Of a stretch of DNA of 64,000 nt, positions 55,708 through 64,000 are shown piece by piece. Position numbers and translations under genes: made by a program. This DNA is from JAVJST01 sp040219295 (GTDB lineage: Bacteria > Pseudomonadota > Alphaproteobacteria > Rhodospirillales > Casp-alpha2). Under the pieces are notes generated by a model. The model was not told where the DNA came from, searched no databases, and saw nothing but the letters and a program-made list of their open reading frames with translations. Numbering within the stretch: the stretch's first letter is position 1; each line of letters opens with the position of its first letter. The stretch spans positions 558,001 to 622,000 of the forward strand of contig JAVJST010000005.1 of assembly GCA_040219295.1 (NCBI GenBank), read 5' to 3'.

Positions 55708-56624
55708 TTCCTCCTGAGAAGAGACTCGATCTCCGCATGGGTCGGCAACGACGTCGCTGCTCCCGGCCGGGTGACGCTGATTGCCGCGGCGGCGTTGGCA
55801 TAGATCATCGCGGTTTCGACATCGTCGCCGGCGGCGAGCCGCGCCGCGTAGACGCCAGTGAAGCAGTCGCCGGCGCCGGTCGTATCGACGGCATCAACGC
55901 GGCGGCCGGGCATCGGAATCACGTCGCCTGCGGCAAAGCCGCGCGCGCCGCCCGGCCCGCGGGTCACGACGACGACCATGCCGGCGGGCGCTTCCAACGC
56001 CGAGACGGCGGCGGCAATGAAACCGTCGCTCGACGTTTCCGAGATCGGATGGCCCGAGAGCACCGCGAGTTCGGTCTCGTTCAGTACGAGATGCGTAGTC
56101 GATGCAAACAATCCGGGCGGGCAGGGATGCGCGGGGGAGGGATTGAGCACCGTCTGCGCCCCGATGCCGCGGGCACGGCTGAACAGCGCTTCGTTCACCG
56201 CGATTGGCACCTCGAACATTGCCACGATCACGTCGTCCGGCGCGATCTCGACGGCGTCGGCGTCCGCCACGGTGAAATCTCCGTTGGCGCCGGCGACCAC
56301 GACGATGGCGTTCTCGCCGCCGTCGCGCTCGACCTGGATGAAAGCAGCCCCGGTCGGCAGTTCCGAATTACCGATGCCGTCGATCGGCAGGCCTTCGCCG
56401 CGATAGAAGTCGATCATTTGCTGGCCAGCGGCATCCATGCCGACCTTGCCGACCAGGCACACATCGGCACCCGCGTTGTGGGCGGCGAGCGCCTGATTGC
56501 CCCCCTTACCGCCGGGGAAGGTTTCAAGCCCGAAACCGCCGACGGTCTCGCCGGGCGCGGCGATATGCGGCACCTCGAGAACCGTGTCCAGGTTGATGCT
56601 GCCGAAGACGACGACGCGCCCCAT
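55698..56624 (-). CDS. PfkB-family sugar kinase (ribokinase-like)
   Basis: ATG 56624 shares a base with the TGA of the nucleoside hydrolase gene and GGGGGACA lies before it. The 308-residue product has the PfkB motifs FPGGKGGNQALAAHNAGA near the N-terminus and VDAVDTTGAGDCFTG with the catalytic aspartate near the C-terminus. It phosphorylates a pentose or a nucleoside. Behind a nucleoside hydrolase this suggests phosphorylation of free ribose. It overlaps the methyltransferase gene by 10 bp. Confidence 0.87.
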   Translation of the reverse strand: MGRVVVFGSINLDTVLEVPHIAAPGETVGGFGLETFPGGKGGNQALAAHNAGADVCLVGKVGMDAAGQQMIDFYRGEGLPIDGIGNSELPTGAAFIQVERDGGENAIVVVAGANGDFTVADADAVEIAPDDVIVAMFEVPIAVNEALFSRARGIGAQTVLNPSPAHPCPPGLFASTTHLVLNETELAVLSGHPISETSSDGFIAAAVSALEAPAGMVVVVTRGPGGARGFAAGDVIPMPGRRVDAVDTTGAGDCFTGVYAARLAAGDDVETAMIYANAAAAISVTRPGAATSLPTHAEIESLLRRKWS

Positions 56625-57577
56625 CAGGCATGTCCCCCCAAGGTTGCGATCCGCGCGATAAAGCGCTCGAAGAACGCTTCGGTGTCGATGCGCGTTACCC
56701 ACCTCACGTTAGGCGGATTGCTGGTCTTTCGCCAGAAGTCGACAATGGTCATGCCGAACGTCGGGCCGTCGCGCGTGTCGACTTCCACAGCGACGTCGAC
56801 GCATTCGAACAGGTCTGGCCACAACAGCCAGGCCACCGTGCAGGGATCGTGCGCCGGAATGACCCCGGTTCCGTAACGCTCCGTATAACTTGCGTTGTCG
56901 TGGGTGAAGAGCGCGGCCAGCGCCCTCGCGATCGGTGTACCCTGTTTCTCCAGTGCGCCGATGTGTTCCGGTCGCGCCAGCACCTTGCTGGTGACGTCGA
57001 GACTGATGACCGTGACCGGCCGACCGCAGCGAAAGACGATGTCGGCGGCATGCGGGTCGGCGAAGATGTTGAACTCCGCCGTCGGCGTGACGTTGCCGGC
57101 CTCGCGCGCACCGCCGCCCATCAGCACGATCTCGCGAACTGCGGAGAGAACCCCGGGCGCGGTTTCGATGACATTCGCGATGTTGGTCAGCGGTCCGGTC
57201 GGTACCAGGGTGATCTCGTCGTCGTCGGCGACGCTCAGCATCTCCTTGATAAAATCGTGCGCCGACATCGGCTGCAACGGCAGATCCGGCTCGTAGACCT
57301 CGATACCTTGCAGACCGGTGATACCGTGGACCCGCGCTGCGTCGCGGCGCGGCGCCTTCAAAGGTTCGTCTGCCCCTCTGTAGACCCGGGTATCGGGGAA
57401 ACCCGCAATTTCGGCGATCAGCCGGGCGTTGCGGCTGGTGATGTCGACCGAGACGTTGCCGGCGACGGCGGTGATGCCGAGCAGGTCGATTTCACCAGGC
57501 GACGCCAGGGCAAGCGCGATGGCCAGCGCGTCGTCGCGGCCGGGATCGCAATCGAGAATGATTTTGCGCTGCATCAT
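56624..57577 (-). CDS. Inosine/uridine-preferring nucleoside hydrolase
   Basis: The 317-residue protein has the metal-binding DCDPGRDDALA (Asp9, Asp11, Asp15, Asp16), the middle region EIVLMGGGAREAGNVTPTAEFNIFADPHAA and AHDPCTVAWLL, all typical of IunH enzymes. It splits nucleosides to base plus ribose. ATG 57577 or the one before it starts the first gene of the minus operon with a ribokinase-like enzyme and a methyltransferase. A divergent ABC importer lies 103 bp away and may bring in the nucleoside. Confidence 0.92.
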   Translation of the reverse strand: MMQRKIILDCDPGRDDALAIALALASPGEIDLLGITAVAGNVSVDITSRNARLIAEIAGFPDTRVYRGADEPLKAPRRDAARVHGITGLQGIEVYEPDLPLQPMSAHDFIKEMLSVADDDEITLVPTGPLTNIANVIETAPGVLSAVREIVLMGGGAREAGNVTPTAEFNIFADPHAADIVFRCGRPVTVISLDVTSKVLARPEHIGALEKQGTPIARALAALFTHDNASYTERYGTGVIPAHDPCTVAWLLWPDLFECVDVAVEVDTRDGPTFGMTIVDFWRKTSNPPNVRWVTRIDTEAFFERFIARIATLGGHA

Positions 57578-57633
57578 CTTGCATTGCCCTTTCGGCGTTC
57601 TTGTTCTTAGTATTTAAGCTAAGGACGTTCGCA

Positions 57634-57656
57634 CGTCACGGGCGTGATTCGTGACG
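57634..57656. promoter_or_regulatory. Inverted repeat between divergent operons
   Basis: CGTCACG, nine bases, CGTGACG in the 103-bp gap between nucleoside hydrolase and ABC binding-protein genes. It is a candidate operator for both. A second dyad, CTTAG/CTAAG, is at 57606-57623. Confidence 0.45.
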
Positions 57657-57680
57657 GACCTCGACAGGGGGGAGTTTAAA

Positions 57681-58748
57681 ATGAGCTATTACAAGAGGAT
57701 GAAGTCATACGTACTGGCGTTGACGTTTGCCGCGTTGGCCGGTTCGACGGCTGCGCAAGCCGACGAGATTCGCGTACTCAATTGGCAGGGATACGGCACC
57801 GACGAAGCCTGGGCGCTCGAGATGTTCAAGGAGCGCACCGGAATCAATGTAGTGCACGACTACTTCAACTCCGAACAGGAGATGCTGACCAAGCTTAGGA
57901 CCAATCCGGGGGCCTATGACGTGGTGCTGATCAACAGCGCCTACACGGGGCAGGCCGCCAAGGAGGGACTGATCCAGGCGATCGATACCGGTAACATGAA
58001 GAACGTTGCCGACCTGTCGCCCGGCATGCGCAATGATCCCAAGCTGGTCATCGACGGAAAGACTTATGGCGTCGCATGGGTCTGGGGCGTGACGTCTTTC
58101 GCCGTCGACACGACGGATTTCGCTGAGAAGCCCGCGTCGATCGAGGTGCTGTGGGATCCAAAGTACGCTGGCCGCGTTGGCTGGCGGGACGATGCGGTCG
58201 AGGCGGTTCAGTTCGCCGCCATCGCGACCGGCCAGGATATCAACAACCCGTCCGACTTTAACGCCATCCGTGAGAAGCTGCGGGCGCTGAAGCCGCAGAT
58301 TCGCACCTTCTGGTCTTCCGAGGACGAATGGAACCAGTTCATGTCGGCCAACGAGTTCGACCTCGCGACGTACTGGAGCGGATCTGCGTCACGGTCTAAA
58401 ACGGCCTTCGGTCTGCCCGTCGCCTTCGTGCTTCCCGAGGAAGGCGCGATTGGCTGGCTCGACGGATTGTCGATCGCGGCGGACGCGCCGAACGTCGACG
58501 GTGCCAAGGCGTTCATCGATTTCATGATCGATCCCGATTTCTACGTGAAGTGGGATACCGATGTCGGCGCTCCGACGTCAGCCAACGCAAAGGCGGTTTC
58601 CATGTTGCCGAACGACGCCTTCAACCGGACGACGTTTGCTGATGCGGACCGGGTCGCCAAGGTCCAGTTCATGGGCCCGATGGAGGACTCGCTGCGCGAG
58701 AAGATCGTCGAGCTTTGGCAGGAAACCAAGACCTACCTGCAGGAGTAA
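57681..58748 (+). CDS. ABC transporter substrate-binding protein, PotD/PotF-like
   Basis: ATG 57681 has GGGGGGAG upstream; the frame opens 30 bases earlier without a ribosome site. The 355-residue protein has a signal peptide to AAQADEIRV and the polyamine-binding family pattern VLNWQGYGTDEAW, MLTKLRTNPGAYDVVL and TYWSGSASRSKTAFGLPVAFVLPEEGA. Members bind spermidine, putrescine or related small solutes. It heads a plus-strand operon of two permeases, an ATPase and two enzymes. Nucleoside genes on the other strand suggest another ligand, but this is not certain. Confidence 0.88.
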   Translation: MSYYKRMKSYVLALTFAALAGSTAAQADEIRVLNWQGYGTDEAWALEMFKERTGINVVHDYFNSEQEMLTKLRTNPGAYDVVLINSAYTGQAAKEGLIQAIDTGNMKNVADLSPGMRNDPKLVIDGKTYGVAWVWGVTSFAVDTTDFAEKPASIEVLWDPKYAGRVGWRDDAVEAVQFAAIATGQDINNPSDFNAIREKLRALKPQIRTFWSSEDEWNQFMSANEFDLATYWSGSASRSKTAFGLPVAFVLPEEGAIGWLDGLSIAADAPNVDGAKAFIDFMIDPDFYVKWDTDVGAPTSANAKAVSMLPNDAFNRTTFADADRVAKVQFMGPMEDSLREKIVELWQETKTYLQE

Positions 58749-58789
58749 GTCTAAGACGGGCCGGCCCGCCGGCGGTATGATGCGGTGAC

Positions 58790-59632
58790 ATGAAACAACG
58801 CACCGCCATTCTGGCGCTCACCGGGCCGGCCTACGTCTGGCTGACCCTGACGATCCTGTTGCCGCTCTCGGCGATGCTGTACTACAGCTTCCTGAGCGAC
58901 GTGCCGATCGGCAACCGGGTCGCGCACCTGACGCTTGAGAATTACGCGGCGTTCTTCGAGAAATCGTTCTACGGCGATCTCATGCTGCGCTCATTCCGGC
59001 TCGGCGTGGAGGTCACGATTTACTGCCTGGTGTTCGGGTTCCCGTGCGCCCTCGTTCTCGCCAAGACTATCCGGGGCCGGTCGCGCGAAGCGCTGTTCCT
59101 GCTGATCATCCTGCCGTTCTGGTCGAATGCCTTGGTCCGCATATTCTCGTGGACCATGGTGCTTCGCGGCAACGGCGTACTCGAGCACGCGGTGGCCTGG
59201 TTCATGCCAGACGCTGGGCCACTCAATCTGATGTTCACGTATCCCGCGATCATCGTCGGACTGGTGCATTCCTACATCCCGTACATGATCCTCACCTGTT
59301 ACATCTCGATCGAGGCGATAGACGACCACCTGATAGAGGCGGCGCGATCGCTCGGTGCCGGGCGGTTGACTGTCCTGTTTCGTCTCATCGTACCACTTGC
59401 CATGCCGGGTATCGTGGCGGGGGCCGTGCTGATTTTTATTCCGGTGATCGGGTCGTTCATGGAGCCTCGCATCCTGGGCGGACGCAACGGCACGTTCATC
59501 GGCACGATCATCGAGGATCAGTTCACGGCCGTGTTCAACTGGCCGCTGGGCGCCGCGCTGTCGTTCATCATGCTGGGTTTCGTTCTCTTGATCCTCGCGG
59601 CGATGACGCCCGTGATCCGGCGGGTAACGTGA
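58790..59632 (+). CDS. ABC transporter permease, PotB-like
   Basis: The 280-residue membrane protein has about six hydrophobic helices and the coupling loop DDHLIEAARSLGAGRLTVLFRLIVPLAMPGIV. Its pattern matches the first permease of polyamine-type importers. It lies 41 bp after the binding-protein gene, and its TGA overlaps the next ATG by one base, so the two permeases are translationally coupled. Confidence 0.9.
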   Translation: MKQRTAILALTGPAYVWLTLTILLPLSAMLYYSFLSDVPIGNRVAHLTLENYAAFFEKSFYGDLMLRSFRLGVEVTIYCLVFGFPCALVLAKTIRGRSREALFLLIILPFWSNALVRIFSWTMVLRGNGVLEHAVAWFMPDAGPLNLMFTYPAIIVGLVHSYIPYMILTCYISIEAIDDHLIEAARSLGAGRLTVLFRLIVPLAMPGIVAGAVLIFIPVIGSFMEPRILGGRNGTFIGTIIEDQFTAVFNWPLGAALSFIMLGFVLLILAAMTPVIRRVT

Positions 59633-60429
59633 TGTCTGGCACGAGATCCGGAAGCGGTCTTGCGAGTATCGGACGGGTCTACCTCGTCTTCATGCTGCTG
59701 TTTCTCTACGTGCCGATCATCGTCATGGCGGCGATGTCGTTCAACGAATCGCACCTCTACCGGTTGCCGGTCGAATGGAGCACCAAGTGGTACGAACGGC
59801 TTGCCGGCAACAACAAGCTGCTGGACGCGACGCTCAATAGTCTGCTCGTTGCATGCGCGACGACGGTGTTGGCGACGGCGCTGGGAACGGCGGCGTCTCT
59901 CGCCTTCTTCCGCTTCGAGTTTCGCGCCAAGAACCTCCTGCGCATTCTCGCGTTCCCACCAATCACGATCCCATGGCTGATCATCGGCACGGCGATGCTG
60001 GTGTTTTTCTTTTGGGTCGGCATCGGCCGGGGATTGCACGCCATGGTCCTGGGTCACGTCGCGCTGGCGCTGCCTTATGTGATCATTGTTGTTTCCGCAC
60101 GCCTCAGCAGTTTCGACAGGGCGCTGGAGGAAGCCGCGCGCTCTCTCGGGGCGAGCGCATGGCAGACCACCTTCCAGGTCACGCTGCCGTGGCTGGCACC
60201 GGGTATCACCGCAGCGGCCCTGTTCGCGTTCGCGGTGTCCTTCGACCAGTTCGTGATCTCGTACTTTCTCGCCGCGCCCGGGGTTACGACTTTACCGGTC
60301 GAAATCTATACTTCCATCCGTAAGGGATTCACGCCGGAGATCAATGCCATCTCGACTATCGTCATCGCGGTCTCCATGACGCTGCTGCTCGGGGTGTCGC
60401 GATTTTACCGGTTCGGGGGGCGGAGCTGA
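59632..60429 (+). CDS. ABC transporter permease, PotC-like
   Basis: ATG 59632 overlaps the previous TGA; the open frame before it is the shadow of the first permease. The 265-residue protein has about six helices, YVPIIVMAAMSFN near the N-terminus and the loop DRALEEAARSLGASAWQTTFQVTLPWLAPGI. It pairs with the first permease to form the pore. Its stop shares a base with the ATPase start. Confidence 0.9.
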   Translation: MSGTRSGSGLASIGRVYLVFMLLFLYVPIIVMAAMSFNESHLYRLPVEWSTKWYERLAGNNKLLDATLNSLLVACATTVLATALGTAASLAFFRFEFRAKNLLRILAFPPITIPWLIIGTAMLVFFFWVGIGRGLHAMVLGHVALALPYVIIVVSARLSSFDRALEEAARSLGASAWQTTFQVTLPWLAPGITAAALFAFAVSFDQFVISYFLAAPGVTTLPVEIYTSIRKGFTPEINAISTIVIAVSMTLLLGVSRFYRFGGRS

Positions 60430-61478
60430 TGGCGCGGGTCGATGTCGCCAACGTCTCAAAGCGATTCGGGCCGGTCGTCGCACTCGACGACGTGACGTTT
60501 TCATTCGCGGACGGACGTTTCTTCGCGCTGCTCGGTCCGTCGGGCAGCGGCAAGACGACCCTGCTGCGCATGATCGCCGGTTTCGAGGAAGCGGACGCCG
60601 GCAACGTCAGTATCGCCGGTGAACCAGTCGACGATGTGCCAGTCGAGAAGCGCGACATCGGGATGGTGTTCCAGAACTACGCGCTGTTTCCTAACATGAA
60701 CGTTCACGCCAACGTCGCATTCGGCCTCGACGTGCGCGGCATCGGTGGGCCGGAGATCAAACGTCGCGTTGGTGAGGCCCTCGAGCTGGTGCGTTTGACC
60801 GGCTACGACGCACGACGGCCGGATCAGCTTTCGGGCGGGCAGCGGCAACGCGTCGCGCTGGCCCGCGCGATCGTCACCCAGCCTCGGGTGCTGCTGCTCG
60901 ACGAGCCGCTGAGCGCGCTCGACCGTTCGCTTCGGGTGGAAATGGAAATCGAGCTGCGCCGCATTCAGCGCGATATCGGAATCACCACGATTTTCGTCAC
61001 GCACGATCAGGAAGAGGCGCTCACCATGAGCGATCACATCGGCATTCTCAATGAGGGACGACTGGTCCAGCACGGTCCGCCGCTCGAGGTTTACGAGCGG
61101 CCGAACAGCGTCTTCAGCGCGCGTTTTCTCGGCGAGGCCAATCTTCTCGCGGGCGAGGCATCGCCGGGCACGATTTCGCTGGATGCCGGCACCACTGTCA
61201 AGGCGACCCATGACACGCGGGGACGGGCTATGTGTTCGGTGCGTCCGGAGAAGATCAGCCTGTATCCGTCGGGTTGTGCGCCGGCGGGGCGCAACATTCT
61301 GTCCGGCATCGTGCGCGAGCACATTTTTGCCGGCAACAGTCTAACCTACCGGGTCGAATGCGGCGGCGAGATCGTTCGCGTATTCGCCCAGAACCTGACG
61401 GGTGACGTCTTTGGCGAAGGCACAATGGTGGACCTGATCTGGGAGCCCAAGGATACGGTGGTGTTGGCCGATGTCTGA
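60429..61478 (+). CDS. ABC transporter ATP-binding protein, PotA-like
   Basis: The 349-residue ATPase has Walker A GPSGSGKTT, Q-loop VFQNYALFPNM, signature LSGGQRQRVALARA, Walker B VLLLDEPLSALD and the C-terminal TOBE regulatory domain from about 240. It drives the importer with the two preceding permeases. Its start and end overlap neighbours by one and eight bases, so the operon is continuous with the hydrolase behind it. Confidence 0.92.
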   Translation: MARVDVANVSKRFGPVVALDDVTFSFADGRFFALLGPSGSGKTTLLRMIAGFEEADAGNVSIAGEPVDDVPVEKRDIGMVFQNYALFPNMNVHANVAFGLDVRGIGGPEIKRRVGEALELVRLTGYDARRPDQLSGGQRQRVALARAIVTQPRVLLLDEPLSALDRSLRVEMEIELRRIQRDIGITTIFVTHDQEEALTMSDHIGILNEGRLVQHGPPLEVYERPNSVFSARFLGEANLLAGEASPGTISLDAGTTVKATHDTRGRAMCSVRPEKISLYPSGCAPAGRNILSGIVREHIFAGNSLTYRVECGGEIVRVFAQNLTGDVFGEGTMVDLIWEPKDTVVLADV

Positions 61479-62079
61479 GTTGAAGTTCGGTCCGCTGGAT
61501 GATCGCACATGTCATGTCTGCGTCGACATGCAGCGGATTTTCCTTGAGCCGGGGCCGTGGTACGGCGAGGCGTGCGTCGCGATTGTCGAACCGGTCCGAC
61601 GGTTGTGTGAACACGGTCCATGGCCAACTCTGTTTACCCGGTTCATTACTGCCGTCACCCCAGCGGCGGCGGAGGGCGCATGGCGGCGATATTACGACCA
61701 TTGGCATGAGGTCACTCAGATCGAGGCCGGCACCGAGGTTCTCGACCTTCATTCTCGGCTTGCCGAGGTGGCGGCACCGGATTCGATCTGCGACAAGGTG
61801 ACTCACGATTCCTTTGATGATCCGTCGTTCGCGGCACGGATCGAAGCGATGCGGCCGTCGGCGATCATCCTCAGCGGTATCGAGACGGACGTATGCGTGC
61901 TGGCGACTGCGATGTCTGCGGTCGACCTCGGTTATCGTACTGTCATCGCGACCGATGCGGTGGCGAGTTCCGTGCCCGTTTCGCACCAGGCGTGTCTCGA
62001 TCATGTCTACCCGCGGTTCGATCAGCAGATCGAGCTTGCAAATGTTGACACCATCCTGCTCGGGGGACGGGCGTCATGA
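61471..62079 (+). CDS. Isochorismatase-family cysteine hydrolase
   Basis: The 202-residue protein has VDMQRIFL with the catalytic aspartate (Asp19) and SGIETDVCVLATAMSAVDLGYRT with the catalytic cysteine. The fold is used for nicotinamide, isochorismate and carbamate hydrolysis. It overlaps the ATPase end by eight bp and the glycosidase start by four. In this operon it may hydrolyse an amide or carbamate freed from the imported compound; substrate unknown. Confidence 0.85.
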   Translation: MSELKFGPLDDRTCHVCVDMQRIFLEPGPWYGEACVAIVEPVRRLCEHGPWPTLFTRFITAVTPAAAEGAWRRYYDHWHEVTQIEAGTEVLDLHSRLAEVAAPDSICDKVTHDSFDDPSFAARIEAMRPSAIILSGIETDVCVLATAMSAVDLGYRTVIATDAVASSVPVSHQACLDHVYPRFDQQIELANVDTILLGGRAS

Positions 62080-63899
62080 TCCCTGATCGCCATTGGGCCG
62101 AACGCTGGTGGACCTGGACGTCCGACCGACCCGTCGAGCTGTCGCACCGGGCCAGCGGTTTCACGGTCACCCCAGTTCTTTATGCTGCGTCGGCAGATCG
62201 CGCGACCCTGCTTAAGCCCGGTCCCGAGATTTCTTTCGGCCGCCGGCCGGCGGGCGACAAGGACGTCGCGTTCGAGACATCAGTTGCCGGCACGGACTTG
62301 TCCTGGCGTTACCATCTGAGCGGCGGTGCTGCGGCGCTGGCGTGGAACGCCATTAGGCACGGCGAATGGGGGTTGCGATTTTGGGTCGCGCTTTGCCTGT
62401 CGGGTCCAGTCGGTACCCAGTTCGTTTATGATCGCGAGAACGGAATCCTGACCGGATCGGCGGGAGGCCGGCAGATTATGGTGACGTCCGGCAAGAAACC
62501 TTTGCTGGTGACTGCCCACGACGATGTCGGCGGTCTCGTCCGCGAGTTTGACGAACGCGGGTACTTCTATCTCGGTTCCCGTTCGGATGAAGGCGAAGTC
62601 ATGGCGCTGCGGTTCAATCTGGAGGAGGCGCCGTCGATGACCGTGCACGTTCATGTCGACGGCGAGCCGATCCCGGGGGAAATACCGGCGATGCCGCCGG
62701 AACCCGAGGAGGGTGTTGCCCGGGCACTGGCGGCAATGCATGACGTGATGGCCTGGAATCACGTATGGGATCCTGTCAACGGGCGGCCCTACACCGCGCT
62801 CAGCCGATTCTGGAACACCAAGAAGTTCGGCGGCTTCGGCGTTTGGCTGAACGATGTCCTCTACAATGCCTGGATGTGGGGGTTCTTCGACACCGACCGG
62901 GCGCGGGAGAATCTCGACGCCGTATTTGCATGGCAGACGGAGGCCGGAAACTTCCCCTGCCTGGTGACCGGCAACGACGCCTGGCTCGATCGGACACAGC
63001 CGCCGGTCGCATCATTTGTCGTGTGGTCACTCTACCAGCGTCTGGGCGATCTCGACGTACTGGAGCGCTACGCCGACGGATTACTGCGGAACGCGAGATG
63101 GTGGCAAACGCGCCGAAAGCTGGGCGATACGGGATTGCTGTGTTTCGGCACCAGCCTCGAGGCCGGCGACGGGCTCTACAAGGGCACCAAGCTTGCGGCG
63201 AAGGACGAGTCGACCATGGACAATTCGCCGCTGCACGATCCGGTTCCGTTCGACGAGAAAACGGGATTGCTGCTGGCTGCAGACGTCGGTCTCAACAGCC
63301 TCGCCGCCCTCGACGCGGAAATCCTGGCGGGAATCCTTCGCGATCTCGGCGACGACGGCAACGCAAAGGAGATGCAGGCGTGGTCGGATTCGCTCAAGAT
63401 CCGGATCGACGACTGGCTGTGGGACGACGCGCGCGGGGTGTACGCAAACCGGATGCTTGACGGCGCCTTCGTGCCGTCGATCGCGCCGACATCGTTCTAT
63501 CCCCTAGTTGCGGGAATCGGTACCGACGCGCAAGTAGACCGGATGATCGCCGGTTACCTCGACGATCCGGATAAATTCGGCGGTGAGTACGGATTGCCGT
63601 CGGTCACCCGCGACGATCCGGCGTACGGAGACAACGTCTACTGGCGCGGCCGTATCTGGGGGCCGCTCAACTTCTGGGTCCACCGGGGACTCCAGCGCAT
63701 GGGACGGCAGAGGGAAGCGACGGCACTGGCGGAGAAGAGCTGGAGGGTGTTCGAACAGGGGTGGCGCTACCGCTTGTGTGGCGAGAACTACAATGCTGAA
63801 AACGGTGCGATCCACGACCAAGCAGACACCGACGGATTCTATGCTTGGGGTGCCCTACTTGCGGCAATCAACGCGTTGGATGGGACCGACGAGTCCTAG
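62076..63899 (+). CDS. GH63/GH37-like glycoside hydrolase
   Basis: The 607-residue protein has no signal peptide. The N-terminal beta-rich part to about 210 is followed by an (alpha/alpha)6 barrel containing NTKKFGGFGVWLNDVLYNAWMWGFFD, STMDNSPLHD and YWRGRIWGPLNFWVHRGL, the signature of trehalase/mannosyl-oligosaccharide glucosidase enzymes. Likely acid residues are in the ESTMDNSP segment and near the C-terminal AENGAIHD. It cuts an alpha-glucoside inside the cell, perhaps one imported by the adjacent transporter. Its stop is shared with a small minus-strand frame. Confidence 0.85.
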   Translation: MIPDRHWAERWWTWTSDRPVELSHRASGFTVTPVLYAASADRATLLKPGPEISFGRRPAGDKDVAFETSVAGTDLSWRYHLSGGAAALAWNAIRHGEWGLRFWVALCLSGPVGTQFVYDRENGILTGSAGGRQIMVTSGKKPLLVTAHDDVGGLVREFDERGYFYLGSRSDEGEVMALRFNLEEAPSMTVHVHVDGEPIPGEIPAMPPEPEEGVARALAAMHDVMAWNHVWDPVNGRPYTALSRFWNTKKFGGFGVWLNDVLYNAWMWGFFDTDRARENLDAVFAWQTEAGNFPCLVTGNDAWLDRTQPPVASFVVWSLYQRLGDLDVLERYADGLLRNARWWQTRRKLGDTGLLCFGTSLEAGDGLYKGTKLAAKDESTMDNSPLHDPVPFDEKTGLLLAADVGLNSLAALDAEILAGILRDLGDDGNAKEMQAWSDSLKIRIDDWLWDDARGVYANRMLDGAFVPSIAPTSFYPLVAGIGTDAQVDRMIAGYLDDPDKFGGEYGLPSVTRDDPAYGDNVYWRGRIWGPLNFWVHRGLQRMGRQREATALAEKSWRVFEQGWRYRLCGENYNAENGAIHDQADTDGFYAWGALLAAINALDGTDES

Positions 63900-63976
63900 A
63901 ACTCGCCCCAGAGCCGCTGTCCGAACGCCAGTTCTTTTTGGATCTTCCTGATTCTCCGTAGCTTTTGATGGGGCAT
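63896..63976 (-). CDS. 26-residue basic microprotein candidate
   Basis: ATG 63976 is preceded by AGGAGG with eight bases between, a consensus ribosome site. The frame encodes 26 residues, strongly basic (MPHQKLRRIRKIQKE), and ends with LWGEF and TAG at 63896. The last bases overlap the glycosidase stop because CTAG is its own complement. No family is recognised. It may be a short leader for a gene to its left on the minus strand, though none lies there, or an independent small protein. The ribosome site is the main evidence. Confidence 0.45.
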   Translation of the reverse strand: MPHQKLRRIRKIQKELAFGQRLWGEF

Positions 63977-64000
63977 GTCTTCAGCCTCCTAGTCACCCGC

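Overview
This is a GC-rich chromosomal segment, most likely from a free-living alphaproteobacterium of the Rhodospirillales type, possibly marine. The evidence is a set of alphaproteobacterial markers: a SUV3-like helicase with an S4 protein, FdxA and CarD; the DUF1476 F1-ATPase inhibitor; a PAS_5-type protein; small purL with separate purS and purQ; bolA-grxD; and a LysR/DUF1127 pair. No phage, insertion sequence, CRISPR array, rRNA or tRNA was recognised. Taxonomy is inferred from gene content only.

1-9.9 kb: a carnitine/gamma-butyrobetaine catabolic run. It has a BKACE tail, L-carnitine dehydrogenase fused to a thioesterase, an acyl-CoA dehydrogenase, an NDP-forming acyl-CoA ligase and CaiD. 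The helicase/S4 core pair follows, then a Rieske oxygenase resembling those that demethylate quaternary amines. The order suggests gamma-butyrobetaine or carnitine is turned into glycine betaine and then demethylated. A BCCT transporter at 25.8 kb and a choline-dehydrogenase-like GMC enzyme at 20.8 kb fit the same theme.

10.1-17.3 kb: a minus-strand operon with a NitT/TauT-type ABC importer, two SDRs, a NodB-fold HpPgdA/PuuE-type hydrolase and a ureohydrolase, facing a divergent tetR across three perfect palindromes. Base composition is lower in GC by eye. This is the best candidate in the window for an undescribed catabolic system.

17.4-34.9 kb: mostly core genes. These are TerB-like, fdxA, carD, an M48 lipoprotein protease, GMC, purL-bolA-grxD, BCCT, a PHP hydrolase, rpsD, an OmpA-like protein, purQ-purS-purC, NRDE, DUF1476, UPF0178 and YjbR. 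The purine genes look split by one inversion. A perfect sigma-70-type promoter at 29398-29426 points into a stretch with no recognisable gene.

35-48 kb: accessory genes. These include a yghU-type GST, PAS, XRE and GNAT-like unknowns, MATE, a hexapeptide acyltransferase, an aggregation-factor-like secreted protein beside a probably frameshifted small gene, and a flavoprotein. They are followed by a three-gene operon (2OG oxygenase, FkbM methyltransferase, glycosyltransferase-like protein), an EamA transporter and a sulfotransferase.

48-64 kb: an endonuclease/exonuclease/phosphatase gene sits between the real ettA 3' end and a diverged 65-bp copy of it, which looks like an insertion scar. Then come mlaA, a coiled-coil protein, HIT, LysR/DUF1127 and an enoyl-CoA hydratase. 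The window ends with a nucleoside hydrolase, sugar kinase and methyltransferase operon diverging from a polyamine-type ABC importer, a cysteine hydrolase and a GH63-like glycosidase. A 26-codon ORF with a consensus Shine-Dalgarno lies at the right edge.
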